Source: Flavobacterium sp. | GTDB taxonomy: Bacteria > Bacteroidota > Bacteroidia > Flavobacteriales > Flavobacteriaceae | Length of the DNA: 64,000 nt | Assembly: GCA_030591585.1 (NCBI GenBank) | Contig: JAUVAS010000002.1 | Location: 1 to 64,000, forward strand | Direction of reading: 5' to 3' | Shown here: positions 24,743-33,386 of the stretch, piece by piece | How the letters are laid out: the number at the start of each line of letters is the position of its first letter | Position numbering within the stretch: the stretch's first letter is position 1 | Translations under genes and position numbers: made by a program | The notes under the pieces: model-generated | Databases searched by the model: none | The model's input: only the letters and a program-made list of their open reading frames with translations | What the model was told of the DNA's origin: nothing

Positions 24743-26467
24743 ATGAAAAATCTACAGATTGCAGTCTTATTAACAGCAGTATTTTTGAGTTCTCTACTTA
24801 CCAACGCGCAAACTGAATGTGCAAGCTTCATATTATCTCAGGAGGATATTGGTCTTAGCAGTGAAACATTTGGTGTTTCACTCGCTGATTTTGATGGTGA
24901 TGGTTGGAAAGATGTTGTTACCATTGATGCTTATGACAGGATAGAATTATATTTCAATAATGGTGATGGTACTTTTAATACGACTCCAATTGTTTTAGGT
25001 GGAAACTATTGGAGATTTGGTGTAGAAGTAATAGATATTGAAAATGATGGTGATTGGGATTTTATTACCTCTCCTTTTTCATCAAGCTCGGGTAACGGAA
25101 TGGAAATATGGGAAAATGACGGAGCAGGTAATTTTACTTTAAAAGGCACTATGGTTAATAACTCAAGTGGCTATGAATTTGCGGTAGGGGACTTAAATGG
25201 AGATGGATACACAGATGTATTTTTTCCTCATGGTGATGTTTCGATTATGCTAAATGACGGGACAGGAAATTTTGTAAGCAATGGTCAAACCAATATATAT
25301 GTAAGCTCCCCTGAAGGTGTGACACTTGCCGATTTTGATGCAGATGGCGATTTAGATGCTGTACTTGTTAGAGGAGGTGGTTCCGGTTTTGTTGGAAAAT
25401 ATTTTATCAATGATGGTACGGGACAATTTATAGATTCAGGTCAAGAACTCTCCTATGGATGCGAAGGTGTTGACGCAGGTGATATTGACGGTGATGGTGA
25501 CCTTGATATTGTTATTGCTCCCTGGAATGGGAGTGTTCACTTCTGGTTAAATGATGGTCTTGGTAATTTTTCATCTGGAGATGTTTTAAGTGAAGTAAGT
25601 GGGTTTTTTAACGACATTATCCTAGAAGATATTAATTTTGATGGTAATGTTGATGTATTAACAGATAGAAATATTTGGTTAAATGACCCTGATAACCCGG
25701 GAAGTTTTATTCTGCAAGATTTTACTATGAGTGCCAGTAATCATGATTTTGAAGTGGCAGACATTAACAATGATAATTTATTTGATATTTATCTGGGACG
25801 TTTTTCAAGTAGTGATGGAGATATAGTTTATTTAAGTGACGAACCGACTTTTATAGACGAAACAGCGACTATATGCTACGGAGAAAGCATATTTCTGCAA
25901 AATGATTGGCAAACAGAAGCGGGTGTATATTTAGACTACGTAGATTGTAATACATTAACTAGAACTACTCTTTCAATATATGATGAAATAAATATAGAAG
26001 TAACTCTAGTAGAAGGAACCCTTACTGCTACGGCTACCGGAGTTGACTATCAATGGTTAGATTGTGATGATGATTTTAATCCAATTGATGGTGAAACATC
26101 CCAATCATTTACACCAACATTTACAGGAAACTTTGCAGTAGAAATTACCGAAAATGGGACTTGCACCTCCATTTCAGAATGTTATTTAGTAATCTATTTG
26201 GGAATAAATGATAGTACTATTGATGAATTCACACTATATCCAAACCCAACAAACGGTGTTTTTTCTTTAGAAGTTAGTAGTGATTTATTTTTATCTACAG
26301 GACAATGTAATCTCAAGATCACTGACTTAACAGGTAAAACAATTATCAATTATCAGTTGTCAAATAAGCATTCAGAAATTGATATTTCAAATCAGCCAGC
26401 AGGTATTTATTTTATGATAATTCAGACTGATAAAGGATCAATCGTTAAAAAAATTATCAAGATTTAA
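24743..26467 (+). CDS. T9SS-exported FG-GAP/VCBS beta-propeller protein
   Basis: This 574-residue secreted protein has signal peptide MKNLQIAVLLTAVFLSSLLT. Seven Ca-binding repeat motifs follow (ADFDGDGWKDVV, DIENDGDWDFI, DLNGDGYTDVF, DFDADGDLDAV, DIDGDGDLDIV, DINFDGNVDVL, DINNDNLFDIY), which fits a seven-bladed propeller. A beta-sandwich module is next, then a T9SS type A sorting domain (YPNPTNGVFSLEV, ITDLTGKT, GIYFMIIQTDKGS). It is probably a surface or released adhesion or binding protein; the ligand is unknown. It forms the right border of the cassette-like region, 29 nt after the closing GTT of palindrome E. Confidence 0.85.
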   Translation: MKNLQIAVLLTAVFLSSLLTNAQTECASFILSQEDIGLSSETFGVSLADFDGDGWKDVVTIDAYDRIELYFNNGDGTFNTTPIVLGGNYWRFGVEVIDIENDGDWDFITSPFSSSSGNGMEIWENDGAGNFTLKGTMVNNSSGYEFAVGDLNGDGYTDVFFPHGDVSIMLNDGTGNFVSNGQTNIYVSSPEGVTLADFDADGDLDAVLVRGGGSGFVGKYFINDGTGQFIDSGQELSYGCEGVDAGDIDGDGDLDIVIAPWNGSVHFWLNDGLGNFSSGDVLSEVSGFFNDIILEDINFDGNVDVLTDRNIWLNDPDNPGSFILQDFTMSASNHDFEVADINNDNLFDIYLGRFSSSDGDIVYLSDEPTFIDETATICYGESIFLQNDWQTEAGVYLDYVDCNTLTRTTLSIYDEINIEVTLVEGTLTATATGVDYQWLDCDDDFNPIDGETSQSFTPTFTGNFAVEITENGTCTSISECYLVIYLGINDSTIDEFTLYPNPTNGVFSLEVSSDLFLSTGQCNLKITDLTGKTIINYQLSNKHSEIDISNQPAGIYFMIIQTDKGSIVKKIIKI

Positions 26468-26474
26468 ACATAAA

Positions 26475-26512
26475 TAAAAAAGTTCTGACCTAAAAAGTCA
26501 GAACTTTTTTTA
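26475..26512 (+). terminator. Rho-independent terminator after the FG-GAP gene
   Basis: AAAGTTCTGAC pairs with GTCAGAACTTT across a 7-nt loop and is followed by T residues. It lies 8 bp after the stop, and no palindrome of the cassette type follows this gene. Confidence 0.85.
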
Positions 26513-26567
26513 TAAATATAGCTGTTCTAAAAACAAGATTTATTAAATTGATTTCAGAAATTATTTA

Positions 26568-27272
26568 TTAAAAAACAGCGAGACTTGCCCCATTTTCCAA
26601 TTCATAAGGTTCTTTCCCTTGCTCAAAAATCCGTGCGCTAAGAGTTCCTCTTAAAGTAATAATAGTACCTTTTACTGCTAACCAACTCCCTTCACGAATA
26701 CCTACCACAGGAATGGTATTTTGCGAGTGATATTCTTTAATTCGAGTCTCTCTTGTTTCCCCCATATGTTTGCTTGTAGGATCTGGATCTAAATAATGAG
26801 GATTGATATTAAAAGGGATCACTCCCAAAGTTTTAAATGATGGAGGGTACGCAATAGGCATATCATTAGTAGTGCCCATCGTCGTTCCACAAATATTACT
26901 TCCTGCACTGGTTCCTAAATAGGGGAGTCCGTTAAAAATAGCCTTACGTAAAACTTGCATCACATTGTTTTTATACAATTGAGAAACCAATACAAACGTA
27001 TTACCGCCACCTACAAAAACTCCTTTGGCATTATTAATCGCTTCAATTGGGTTATCGAAAGTATGAATACCCACTATTTTTTTATCTATTTTAGAAAATG
27101 CTTCAGCAGCTATCTGAGTATATTCATCATGTGAAATCCCGCTAGGTCTCGCATAGGGAATGAAGAGTACTTCATCTGTTTCAGAAAAAAGGTTGGAGAT
27201 TTCAGAAAGTAAATACGATAAATAAGTGCCGCCATGAATGGTGGACGTACTTGCTACTAATAAATTTTTCAT
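26568..27272 (-). CDS. pepE: Peptidase E (alpha-aspartyl dipeptidase)
   Basis: This cytoplasmic S51 serine peptidase hydrolyses dipeptides with N-terminal Asp. The 234-residue sequence has the nucleophile elbow LGTSAGSNICG (Ser), the preceding GVFVGGGNTFVL loop and the INPHYLDPDP segment with the catalytic His region. Length matches the family. It is monocistronic on the minus strand, convergent with the FG-GAP gene. The call is strong. Confidence 0.92.
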   Translation of the reverse strand: MKNLLVASTSTIHGGTYLSYLLSEISNLFSETDEVLFIPYARPSGISHDEYTQIAAEAFSKIDKKIVGIHTFDNPIEAINNAKGVFVGGGNTFVLVSQLYKNNVMQVLRKAIFNGLPYLGTSAGSNICGTTMGTTNDMPIAYPPSFKTLGVIPFNINPHYLDPDPTSKHMGETRETRIKEYHSQNTIPVVGIREGSWLAVKGTIITLRGTLSARIFEQGKEPYELENGASLAVF

Positions 27273-27355
27273 AAGTAAAAATAAAGACGTAAATTTAACA
27301 AACCCTAAGTAATTCTTTAAGATTTTTATAAGAAATGATTCTTTAAATTTGGAAA

Positions 27356-28162
27356 ATGAGCAAACGATTACTTTTTATATTATTTATTCTTATTTCGATA
27401 ACTTCAATTTCGCAAGAAATAGAACGTATTAAAATATCGGGAAAAATTACTGCATCTAAAGGGGAAGATGTTGAGGGAATAAATATTTATAACAAATCTT
27501 CACAAATGGGAACTATTACTTCTAACGCTGGAGAATTTGAAATTATGGTTGCTGAAAACGATCGGGTTTTTATTTCCGCAATGCAGTTTCAAAGGTTTAC
27601 TGTAATTGTTGACGAAGGAATTATTAAGCATAAAAAAATGTTTATTTATTTAAACCCCGTTATAAACCAGTTAGATGAGGTGATTATTCGTCCGTTTGAT
27701 ATTTCTGGTAATATCGTGGCAGACGTAAGGCGAGTGAACGTGACAGGCATTAATCATAATTGGGATTTGTCGTATGAAAACCTAGAATTTGGTTATGAGT
27801 TTGCTGCAGATGCTCAAACTACAATAAAAGGGAATAAAGCAGAAGAGGCCTACTTTAATGGCTCTGTACAAAGTGGTGGGAATATTTTAGGATTGGCTAG
27901 TTTGTTTTTTAAGAAGGATAAAAAAACCGAAAGACAAGTAATTTCCGAAAAGGAATTAGTGACCGATGCTGTTCAGAAAAGATTTGGAAATACTTATATT
28001 TCAAAAACATTCAATATTCCCGAAGAAAAAGTAAATGAGTTTATCTATTTTGTGGAAGAAAACGGATTGGATAAAAATCTATTAAAAGCTGAAAATGAAT
28101 TATTATTAATAGAATATCTTCACGAGCAAAGCAACGTGTATCTATTGCAAAGCAAAGAGTAA
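27356..28162 (+). CDS. Exported protein with carboxypeptidase-like regulatory domain
   Basis: This 268-residue protein begins with a signal peptide (MSKRLLFILFILISITSISQ). A CarboxypepD-reg-like beta-sandwich follows (residues about 25-110: ISGKITASKGEDVEGINIYN, GTITSNAGEFEI, FIYLNPVINQLDEVIIRP), the fold seen at the N-terminus of TonB-dependent transporters, but no receptor barrel follows. The C-terminal half is charged and unrecognised. It is probably periplasmic or outer-membrane associated. It is followed on the same strand by a DUF6702-like gene and an M1 peptidase. Confidence 0.78.
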   Translation: MSKRLLFILFILISITSISQEIERIKISGKITASKGEDVEGINIYNKSSQMGTITSNAGEFEIMVAENDRVFISAMQFQRFTVIVDEGIIKHKKMFIYLNPVINQLDEVIIRPFDISGNIVADVRRVNVTGINHNWDLSYENLEFGYEFAADAQTTIKGNKAEEAYFNGSVQSGGNILGLASLFFKKDKKTERQVISEKELVTDAVQKRFGNTYISKTFNIPEEKVNEFIYFVEENGLDKNLLKAENELLLIEYLHEQSNVYLLQSKE

Positions 28163-28215
28163 AATATTTTTTTAATTTTATTGTAACTTTATAAACTCAA
28201 CAGAGTCTTATTTAT

Positions 28216-28719
28216 ATGAAATTTTTCAAAATAGCCCTCCTGCTTTTTATTTTTCCTTTACTATTGAGTTCTTCTTCTCATAAGTTTTATGTGAGTACCA
28301 CCAATATTGAGTTTGTAAAAGAAAAACAAGTAATTCAGGTGATCACAAAAATATTTACGGAAGATATTGAGCAAGCATTGCAAGCAAGATATAGCCCTTC
28401 AATTTCATTAGATTCTAAAAAAGAAACAAAAACGGATGAAGATTTTTTATTGAAGTATTTGCTTCAGAAAATAAAAATAAAAGTAAATGGAGATCCTGTA
28501 ACACTTAATTATATTGGAAAAGAATACGATATGGATATTACAAATGTATATTTTGAAATTGAGGATATTTCAGAATTAAAATCAATTGAAATTGAAAATA
28601 AAGTATTGATAGATATGTTCCCAGGGCAACAAAATATAATTCATTTAAAAACACCAGAAAACAGAAGAAATCTTATTCTTGATAGGGCAAACCCTAAAGG
28701 TGTGTTAAACTTTAAGTAA
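28216..28719 (+). CDS. DUF6702-like exported protein
   Basis: This 167-residue protein has a signal peptide (MKFFKIALLLFIFPLLLSSS) and mature part starting SHKFYVSTTNIEF. The beta-rich sequence with QVITKIFTEDIEQAL and LIDMFPGQQNIIHLK matches a flavobacterial family usually placed next to M1 metallopeptidase genes, as here, where the peptidase starts 63 bp downstream. Function unknown; a partner or periplasmic helper of the peptidase is an inference from synteny. Confidence 0.7.
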   Translation: MKFFKIALLLFIFPLLLSSSSHKFYVSTTNIEFVKEKQVIQVITKIFTEDIEQALQARYSPSISLDSKKETKTDEDFLLKYLLQKIKIKVNGDPVTLNYIGKEYDMDITNVYFEIEDISELKSIEIENKVLIDMFPGQQNIIHLKTPENRRNLILDRANPKGVLNFK

Positions 28720-28782
28720 ACAATTTCTAATATCCTCAATAAAAACTATTTTTAAATCCTAAAACAAACAATCACTATATCT

Positions 28783-31080
28783 ATGAGACTTTTAAAATTA
28801 CTATCACTAGTTGTTATTTTCTTAGCAACGGGAATGGGATATTCTCAAGAAGAAGAGGAAGAAGCTAGAGAACCAGGACATTATAATAATAATTCGTTTA
28901 AACAATTATACGAAGAGTTTTCTACTCCTAATCAATATCGTTCTGCTAGTGGGGCGCCTGGACCGCAATATTATCAACAACAAGCGGATTATGTAATGGA
29001 TATTGTTTTAGATGATAAAAACAAAAAATTAATGGGTCAAGAAACCATTACATACACCAATAACTCACCAGATGTGTTGGAATATTTATGGGTTCAGTTA
29101 GATCAAAATATGCGAGCTAAAGATTCTAAAACCCCTTTAATCCAGTCTAGTGGAGCATCTCCTGTAGAAATGGCAGGCAGTTTTGTAAATCAATATATGG
29201 GAGAAGGGTTTGATGGCGGATTTAATATTGAAGAAGTTAAATCTAACGGGAGCATTCTTGATTACACCATCAACCGTACCATGATGCGTGTTGAAATGTC
29301 TGAAAATTTAAAACCTGGTGAAAAATTTACCTTCTCTATAAAATGGTGGTATAACATTAACGATCATGTAAATGGTCGTGGGCGTAGTGGCTATGAGCAA
29401 TTTGAGGATGGAAATAGAAACTATGTAATCGCTCAGTTTTTTCCAAGAATGGCAGTTTATAACGATGTTGAAGGATGGCAAAACAGTCAGTTTTGGGGAA
29501 GAGATGAATTTGCTCTAGCTTTTGGAGATTACGAAGTGAATATTACGGTACCAGCAGATCATATAATGGACGGTACAGGAGAACTTCAAAACCGTAAAGA
29601 AGTTTTTACCAAAGAAATGATGAAACGCTATAATCAAGCAAAAAAGTCTTATGATACACCTGTTATAATTGTCACACAAGAAGAAGCGGAGGCAGCTTCA
29701 GCTAGTTTTAATACCAATATAAAAACTTGGAAATTTAAAGCCAAAAATGTTCGTGATTTTGCCTTTGCAACTTCCCGAAGATATATCTGGGATATGATGG
29801 CTGTTAAAGTTGGTGAAAGAGATGTGATGGCCGTTTCAATGTATCCTAAAGAAGGAAATCCACTTTGGGAGGATTGGTCAACAAGATTAGTTGCAAGTAC
29901 CTTAATTTCTTATTCTCGAATGACATTTGATTATCCTTATCCGAAAGCGATTTCAGTTCACGCGAAACAACAAGGAATGGAATATCCTATGATTTGTTGG
30001 AATTATGGAAGACCAGATGAAGATGGAAACTATAGTGAACGTACAAAATATGGGATGTTTGGTGTAATTATTCACGAAGTAGGGCATAATTATTTTCCAA
30101 TGATTATTAATAGTGATGAACGTCAATGGACTTGGATGGACGAAGGAATTAATACGTTTGTTCAACTAACAGCACAACAGGATTTTGGCGAATTATATCC
30201 TGAAGCAATTGCTCCCAATAAAAATTACCCACATAGAAGAGGTACTCCTAAGAGTGTTATTGGCTATATGTCTGGTGACCAAAGTAGTATTGCACCCATT
30301 ATGACAAAAGGGTTGAATACTTTTAATTTTGGTTCGAATGGCTATTCAAAACCTGCCGCGGGATTAACTATTTTACGTGAAACCATTATGGGTCGTGAAT
30401 TATTTGATTATGCTTTTAAGACCTATGCAAACCGCTGGATGTTTAAACACCCTTCTCCTGAAGATTTCTTTAGAACAATGGAAGACGCTTCAGCTACAGA
30501 TTTAGATTGGTTTTGGAGAGGATGGTTTTATACCACTAATGTAGTTGACTTAGGAGTGAAAGAAGTGAAAACATATTATGTTACTTCAAAAATGAATCAA
30601 CAGATAAAGGATATGATGGCAGCTAGAGGAATGTCTGAAAGTGATTTGCCTCCTTTGGTTTATTTGGTTGAAGAAGGAAGTGAGGACTTTGAAGAAAGTA
30701 TGCGTACAGTAACTCTTGACGATGTAAGTACTTTGCAAGAATATATTATGGATAATTTAACTCCAGAAGAACGAGTAAACCTTAAAAAACCAACATTCTT
30801 TTATGAAGTTACTTTTGAAAATCGAGGAGGAATTCCAATGCCAATTATAGCAGAATATACCTATAGTGATGGTTCTACAGAACGGATTACTTATCCAGCA
30901 CAGATTTGGAAAACAAGTACAGACTCTGTAGGGAAGGTTATTGCATCTGATAAAGAAATTACTAAAATTGTAGTGGATCCAGATGAAGAAACTTCAGATA
31001 TTGACACGTCAAACAATACCTGGCCTAAACGTAAAAAACTTGGTGAGTTTGATTCTTTTAAAGAAAAAGTAAAAGGATAA
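28783..31080 (+). CDS. M1 family metallopeptidase (exported)
   Basis: This 765-residue zinc aminopeptidase-like protein has a signal peptide (MRLLKLLSLVVIFLATGMGYSQ). The zinc site is complete: HEVGHNYF gives HExxH, followed by the distal Glu in WTWMDEG. The substrate-binding part YPMICWNYGRP stands where M1 enzymes have their GxMEN loop, so the canonical exopeptidase motif is altered. N-terminal beta-sandwich segments (YVMDIVLDDKNKKLMGQETI) fit the family. It probably degrades peptides in the periplasm or at the outer membrane. It follows the DUF6702-like gene. Confidence 0.9.
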   Translation: MRLLKLLSLVVIFLATGMGYSQEEEEEAREPGHYNNNSFKQLYEEFSTPNQYRSASGAPGPQYYQQQADYVMDIVLDDKNKKLMGQETITYTNNSPDVLEYLWVQLDQNMRAKDSKTPLIQSSGASPVEMAGSFVNQYMGEGFDGGFNIEEVKSNGSILDYTINRTMMRVEMSENLKPGEKFTFSIKWWYNINDHVNGRGRSGYEQFEDGNRNYVIAQFFPRMAVYNDVEGWQNSQFWGRDEFALAFGDYEVNITVPADHIMDGTGELQNRKEVFTKEMMKRYNQAKKSYDTPVIIVTQEEAEAASASFNTNIKTWKFKAKNVRDFAFATSRRYIWDMMAVKVGERDVMAVSMYPKEGNPLWEDWSTRLVASTLISYSRMTFDYPYPKAISVHAKQQGMEYPMICWNYGRPDEDGNYSERTKYGMFGVIIHEVGHNYFPMIINSDERQWTWMDEGINTFVQLTAQQDFGELYPEAIAPNKNYPHRRGTPKSVIGYMSGDQSSIAPIMTKGLNTFNFGSNGYSKPAAGLTILRETIMGRELFDYAFKTYANRWMFKHPSPEDFFRTMEDASATDLDWFWRGWFYTTNVVDLGVKEVKTYYVTSKMNQQIKDMMAARGMSESDLPPLVYLVEEGSEDFEESMRTVTLDDVSTLQEYIMDNLTPEERVNLKKPTFFYEVTFENRGGIPMPIIAEYTYSDGSTERITYPAQIWKTSTDSVGKVIASDKEITKIVVDPDEETSDIDTSNNTWPKRKKLGEFDSFKEKVKG

Positions 31081-31089
31081 ATTAAAACT

Positions 31090-31140
31090 GTCACCCTGAG
31101 CTTGCCTGCACTGAGCGTAGTCGAAGTGTCGAAGGGGTTC
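31090..31140. repeat. Dispersed REP-like repeat
   Basis: TCACCCTGAGCTTGCC followed by CTGAGCGTAGTCGAAGTGTC and GAAGGGGTTC matches a type of short repeat (CTGAGCG, GTCGAAG) scattered between genes in many bacteria. The remainder of this 348-bp gap, 31141-31373, holds CTTTTGTC-type low-complexity sequence and no gene that I can support. Confidence 0.5.
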
Positions 31141-31373
31141 TATATTGCAAATTAGTAGTGTCCGATTAAAGTTTTTACGTTTTCTTAAAAATCTATATAT
31201 AGTAGTAGATTCAAGCTTTATTAAAAATAGACATCTTACTTTTCTGTTTTTTATTACATAAACAAAATAACATAAGGCACTGTTTGTGTGATAGTTAAAA
31301 TCAAGTCTTTTATCTTTTGTCTTTCAGCGGAGCGGTCTTTAGTCTTTTGTCGGACAACAGTGATTGCAAATAA

Positions 31374-31409
31374 TAAAAGCCTCAACATTTTTAAATATTG
31401 AGGCTTTTA
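31374..31409 (-). terminator. Terminator of the haem-binding protein gene
   Basis: The stem 31374-31390 with 31393-31409 (core AAAAGCCTCAA with TTGAGGCTTTT, one mismatch) lies 20 bp past the stop of the minus-strand gene. A-rich sequence on the plus strand supplies U residues to the minus transcript. It could act in both directions. Confidence 0.75.
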
Positions 31410-31428
31410 CTTTATAAAATAGTTTGTA

Positions 31429-31890
31429 TTAATCGTATAAAGAATCTAACATTTCATCAGCCCAATTTACTAGAGCTTCTCTATCTTCTTCAGATAATTT
31501 AGCTTCAGGGTGTAATAAAACGTATTTTTCTAATGGCATTTCACCTTCTGAAATTACAGTAGAGAGATCATCTAAAAGTTCTCCTTTATCAGATCTGTTA
31601 ATTGTATTCCATTCAGAAAAATTTAATTCTTCCCGTGCTTCTTTTATATCGTCATAAACTAACCATTTAATTGGTGCAATATTTGAGTACCAAGGAAATT
31701 TTGATTCATTCGAGTGGCAATCATAACAAGCAGATTTTAGTATGGATGCAATATTTTCTGGCACTTTATTAGTAAGTAATAAATCGTCAGGATTTTCAGC
31801 GCTAACCATAGGCTTATCACTTGGGTATAACTGTAGTAATACAATAGCGACCACTAAAGCATAGCCTAAAAATTTTATTTTATTTTTCAT
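31429..31890 (-). CDS. Haem-binding (cytochrome c-like) exported protein
   Basis: This protein of about 153 residues has an N-terminal membrane anchor or signal (MKNKIKFLGYALVVAIVLLQ) and one c-type haem motif CYDCH in the context SACYDCHSNESKFPWYSNIAP. That matches the haem-binding domain family common in Bacteroidota. The later SEEDREALVNWADEML helix is typical. The start at 31890 is preferred, because the 21 upstream residues are not signal-like. It forms a pair with the next minus-strand haem protein gene (23-bp gap) and probably works in the periplasm; the redox partner is unknown. Confidence 0.82.
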   Translation of the reverse strand: MKNKIKFLGYALVVAIVLLQLYPSDKPMVSAENPDDLLLTNKVPENIASILKSACYDCHSNESKFPWYSNIAPIKWLVYDDIKEAREELNFSEWNTINRSDKGELLDDLSTVISEGEMPLEKYVLLHPEAKLSEEDREALVNWADEMLDSLYD

Positions 31891-31913
31891 AATAGAATGA
31901 TTAAATGAAAAAA

Positions 31914-32342
31914 TTATTCTCCTTTCATCATTGAACTTGTTTGAGAAGCCCAATCGCTTAAAAGTTTAGATTCTTCGTCTGTGAGTTTTTTGTCTGGGTA
32001 TTTATCTAAAAATTTTTGAGGAGGCATTTTATCCTTGCTCAACATCTTCGTTATTTTGTCAAGTTTACTTATTACTTTTCCAGTAGAATACTCCCCATTG
32101 GTAAGTTTGTCAAAATTCATCTTAGACTTGCTTTTCCCAGGTTTAGTCTCGTCACTATGACACCCCATACATTTAGTATCTAGAATAGCTTTAATGTTTT
32201 CTGGTATGTCAAGGGTTTCTATGGAAACGGAAGTGATTTCAGTATAATTTTTAGTTGTATCATTTGTGAAAGAGAAAAGTATGAAGGATATACTTAAAAT
32301 TAATAGTGGTACTGCAATTTTCAATTTGTTTTTCATTTTCAT
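31914..32342 (-). CDS. Small cytochrome c-like exported protein
   Basis: This 142-residue protein has a signal peptide (KLKIAVPLLILSISFILFSF) and one CxxCH motif, CMGCHSDET. A Lys-rich central part and SKDKMPPQKFLDKYPDKKLT provide the likely distal Met ligand region (KMPP). The closing LLSDWASQ helix resembles that of the neighbouring haem protein, suggesting duplication. It lies upstream of that gene on the minus strand. Its role in electron transfer is inferred from the haem motif alone. Confidence 0.82.
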   Translation of the reverse strand: MKMKNKLKIAVPLLILSISFILFSFTNDTTKNYTEITSVSIETLDIPENIKAILDTKCMGCHSDETKPGKSKSKMNFDKLTNGEYSTGKVISKLDKITKMLSKDKMPPQKFLDKYPDKKLTDEESKLLSDWASQTSSMMKGE

Positions 32343-32408
32343 ATAAATTAGTGATTATACACAAATATAAACATTTTTAATTGAGGATGATTCAATGCCC
32401 AAAATCCC

Positions 32409-32416
32409 TATATTTG
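32409..32416 (+). promoter_or_regulatory. -7 box of a leaderless tatA transcript
   Basis: TATATTTG (TAnnTTTG) lies only 4 nt before the tatA ATG at 32421, so transcription would begin at or next to the start codon. No better upstream box is seen. Confidence 0.5.
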
Positions 32417-32420
32417 CAGT

Positions 32421-32744
32421 ATGAATTTTCTATTAATTCCTATATTTATAAGTGGTGCAGAGATTTTCTTTATTCTCTTTATAGTACTTATGATTTTTGG
32501 TGCAGATAAAGTGCCAGAAATTGCTCGGGGTTTAGGAAAAGGAATGCGTCAAATTAAAGATGCTACCAATGATATTAAAAGTGAAATTACTAAAAGTGCT
32601 GAAAAAGAAGGCATTGATTTTAATGCTCATAAAAATACAATAAGAGATTTCACCAATGATATCACAGGAAATGTTTCTAAAGAAGCTGGGAAAATTAAAG
32701 ATGATATTGAGAAGATAACAGGTCCTATTAAACGAAAATTCTAA
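32421..32744 (+). CDS. tatA: Twin-arginine translocase subunit TatA/TatB-like
   Basis: This 107-residue protein has the TatA layout: a short N-terminal membrane helix (AEIFFILFIVLMIFGADKVPEI), the FGADKVPEIARGLGKG hinge and amphipathic helix, then a long charged helical tail (SEITKSAEKEGIDFN). It forms part of the pore that exports folded proteins. The start is secure, since the next Met lies within the membrane helix. The -7 promoter box ends 4 nt before the ATG. It converges on the O-methyltransferase gene with no gap between the stop codons. Confidence 0.92.
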   Translation: MNFLLIPIFISGAEIFFILFIVLMIFGADKVPEIARGLGKGMRQIKDATNDIKSEITKSAEKEGIDFNAHKNTIRDFTNDITGNVSKEAGKIKDDIEKITGPIKRKF

Positions 32745-33386
32745 TTACTTTACCCTAGAAATTGTTAAGCCATCTCTTATTGGCAATAAGACCGTTTCTA
32801 ACATAGGATGCTCATTCATTAATTTGTTGTACAAAACCAATGATTTTGTGTCTTTGTCATTTTCAGAAATAGGTTCTAAAACTTTCCCACTCCACAACAC
32901 ATTGTCACTTAAAATTACAGATCCTTTTTGTAACTTCGGAAGAATAAGCTCTAAATACTTTGGGTAATTTTGCTTATCAGCATCTATGAAAACCAAATCG
33001 AAAGTGATATTTAAAGTTGGAATAACTTCTGAAGCTTTTCCAATATGTTGAATAATTTGATTGCCATAATCAGATTTGTCAAAATATTTTCTCTGAAAAT
33101 CATACAACTCCTCATTGGTGTCAATGGTATGAAGCTCTCCTTCTTTTTGAATTCCTTCTGCTAAACACAACGCTGAATACCCAGTGTAAGTTCCAATTTC
33201 AAGAATATTTTTTGGATTGATTAATTTAGAAAGCATACTCAAAATTCTTCCCTGAAAATGTCCGCTTAACATCCTAGGAGCTAAGACTTTTTGCCAAGTT
33301 TCACGACTGAGCTTTTGAAGTAACTCAGGTTCTGTTTGAGAATGAGCAACTACATAATCGTCTAATTTTTCAGGAATAAAATGCAT
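32745..33386 (-). CDS. Class I SAM-dependent O-methyltransferase (COMT-like)
   Basis: This 213-residue enzyme resembles the metal-dependent catechol/caffeoyl-CoA O-methyltransferase group. Motif I is ILEIGTYTGYSALCLAEG, motif II HTIDTNEE, and the metal site FDLVFIDADKQNYPKYLE with VILSDNVLWSGKV. Its start overlaps the stop of the ACMSD-like gene by 1 nt, so it is the last gene of the kynurenine operon. A phenolic intermediate of that pathway is a plausible substrate, but this is inference from position. Confidence 0.85.
   Translation of the reverse strand: MHFIPEKLDDYVVAHSQTEPELLQKLSRETWQKVLAPRMLSGHFQGRILSMLSKLINPKNILEIGTYTGYSALCLAEGIQKEGELHTIDTNEELYDFQRKYFDKSDYGNQIIQHIGKASEVIPTLNITFDLVFIDADKQNYPKYLELILPKLQKGSVILSDNVLWSGKVLEPISENDKDTKSLVLYNKLMNEHPMLETVLLPIRDGLTISRVK

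Noticed and set aside
24622-24816. Plus-strand reading frame of 64 codons overlapping the FG-GAP start
   Set aside because: It covers palindrome E and the signal-peptide coding region in another frame.
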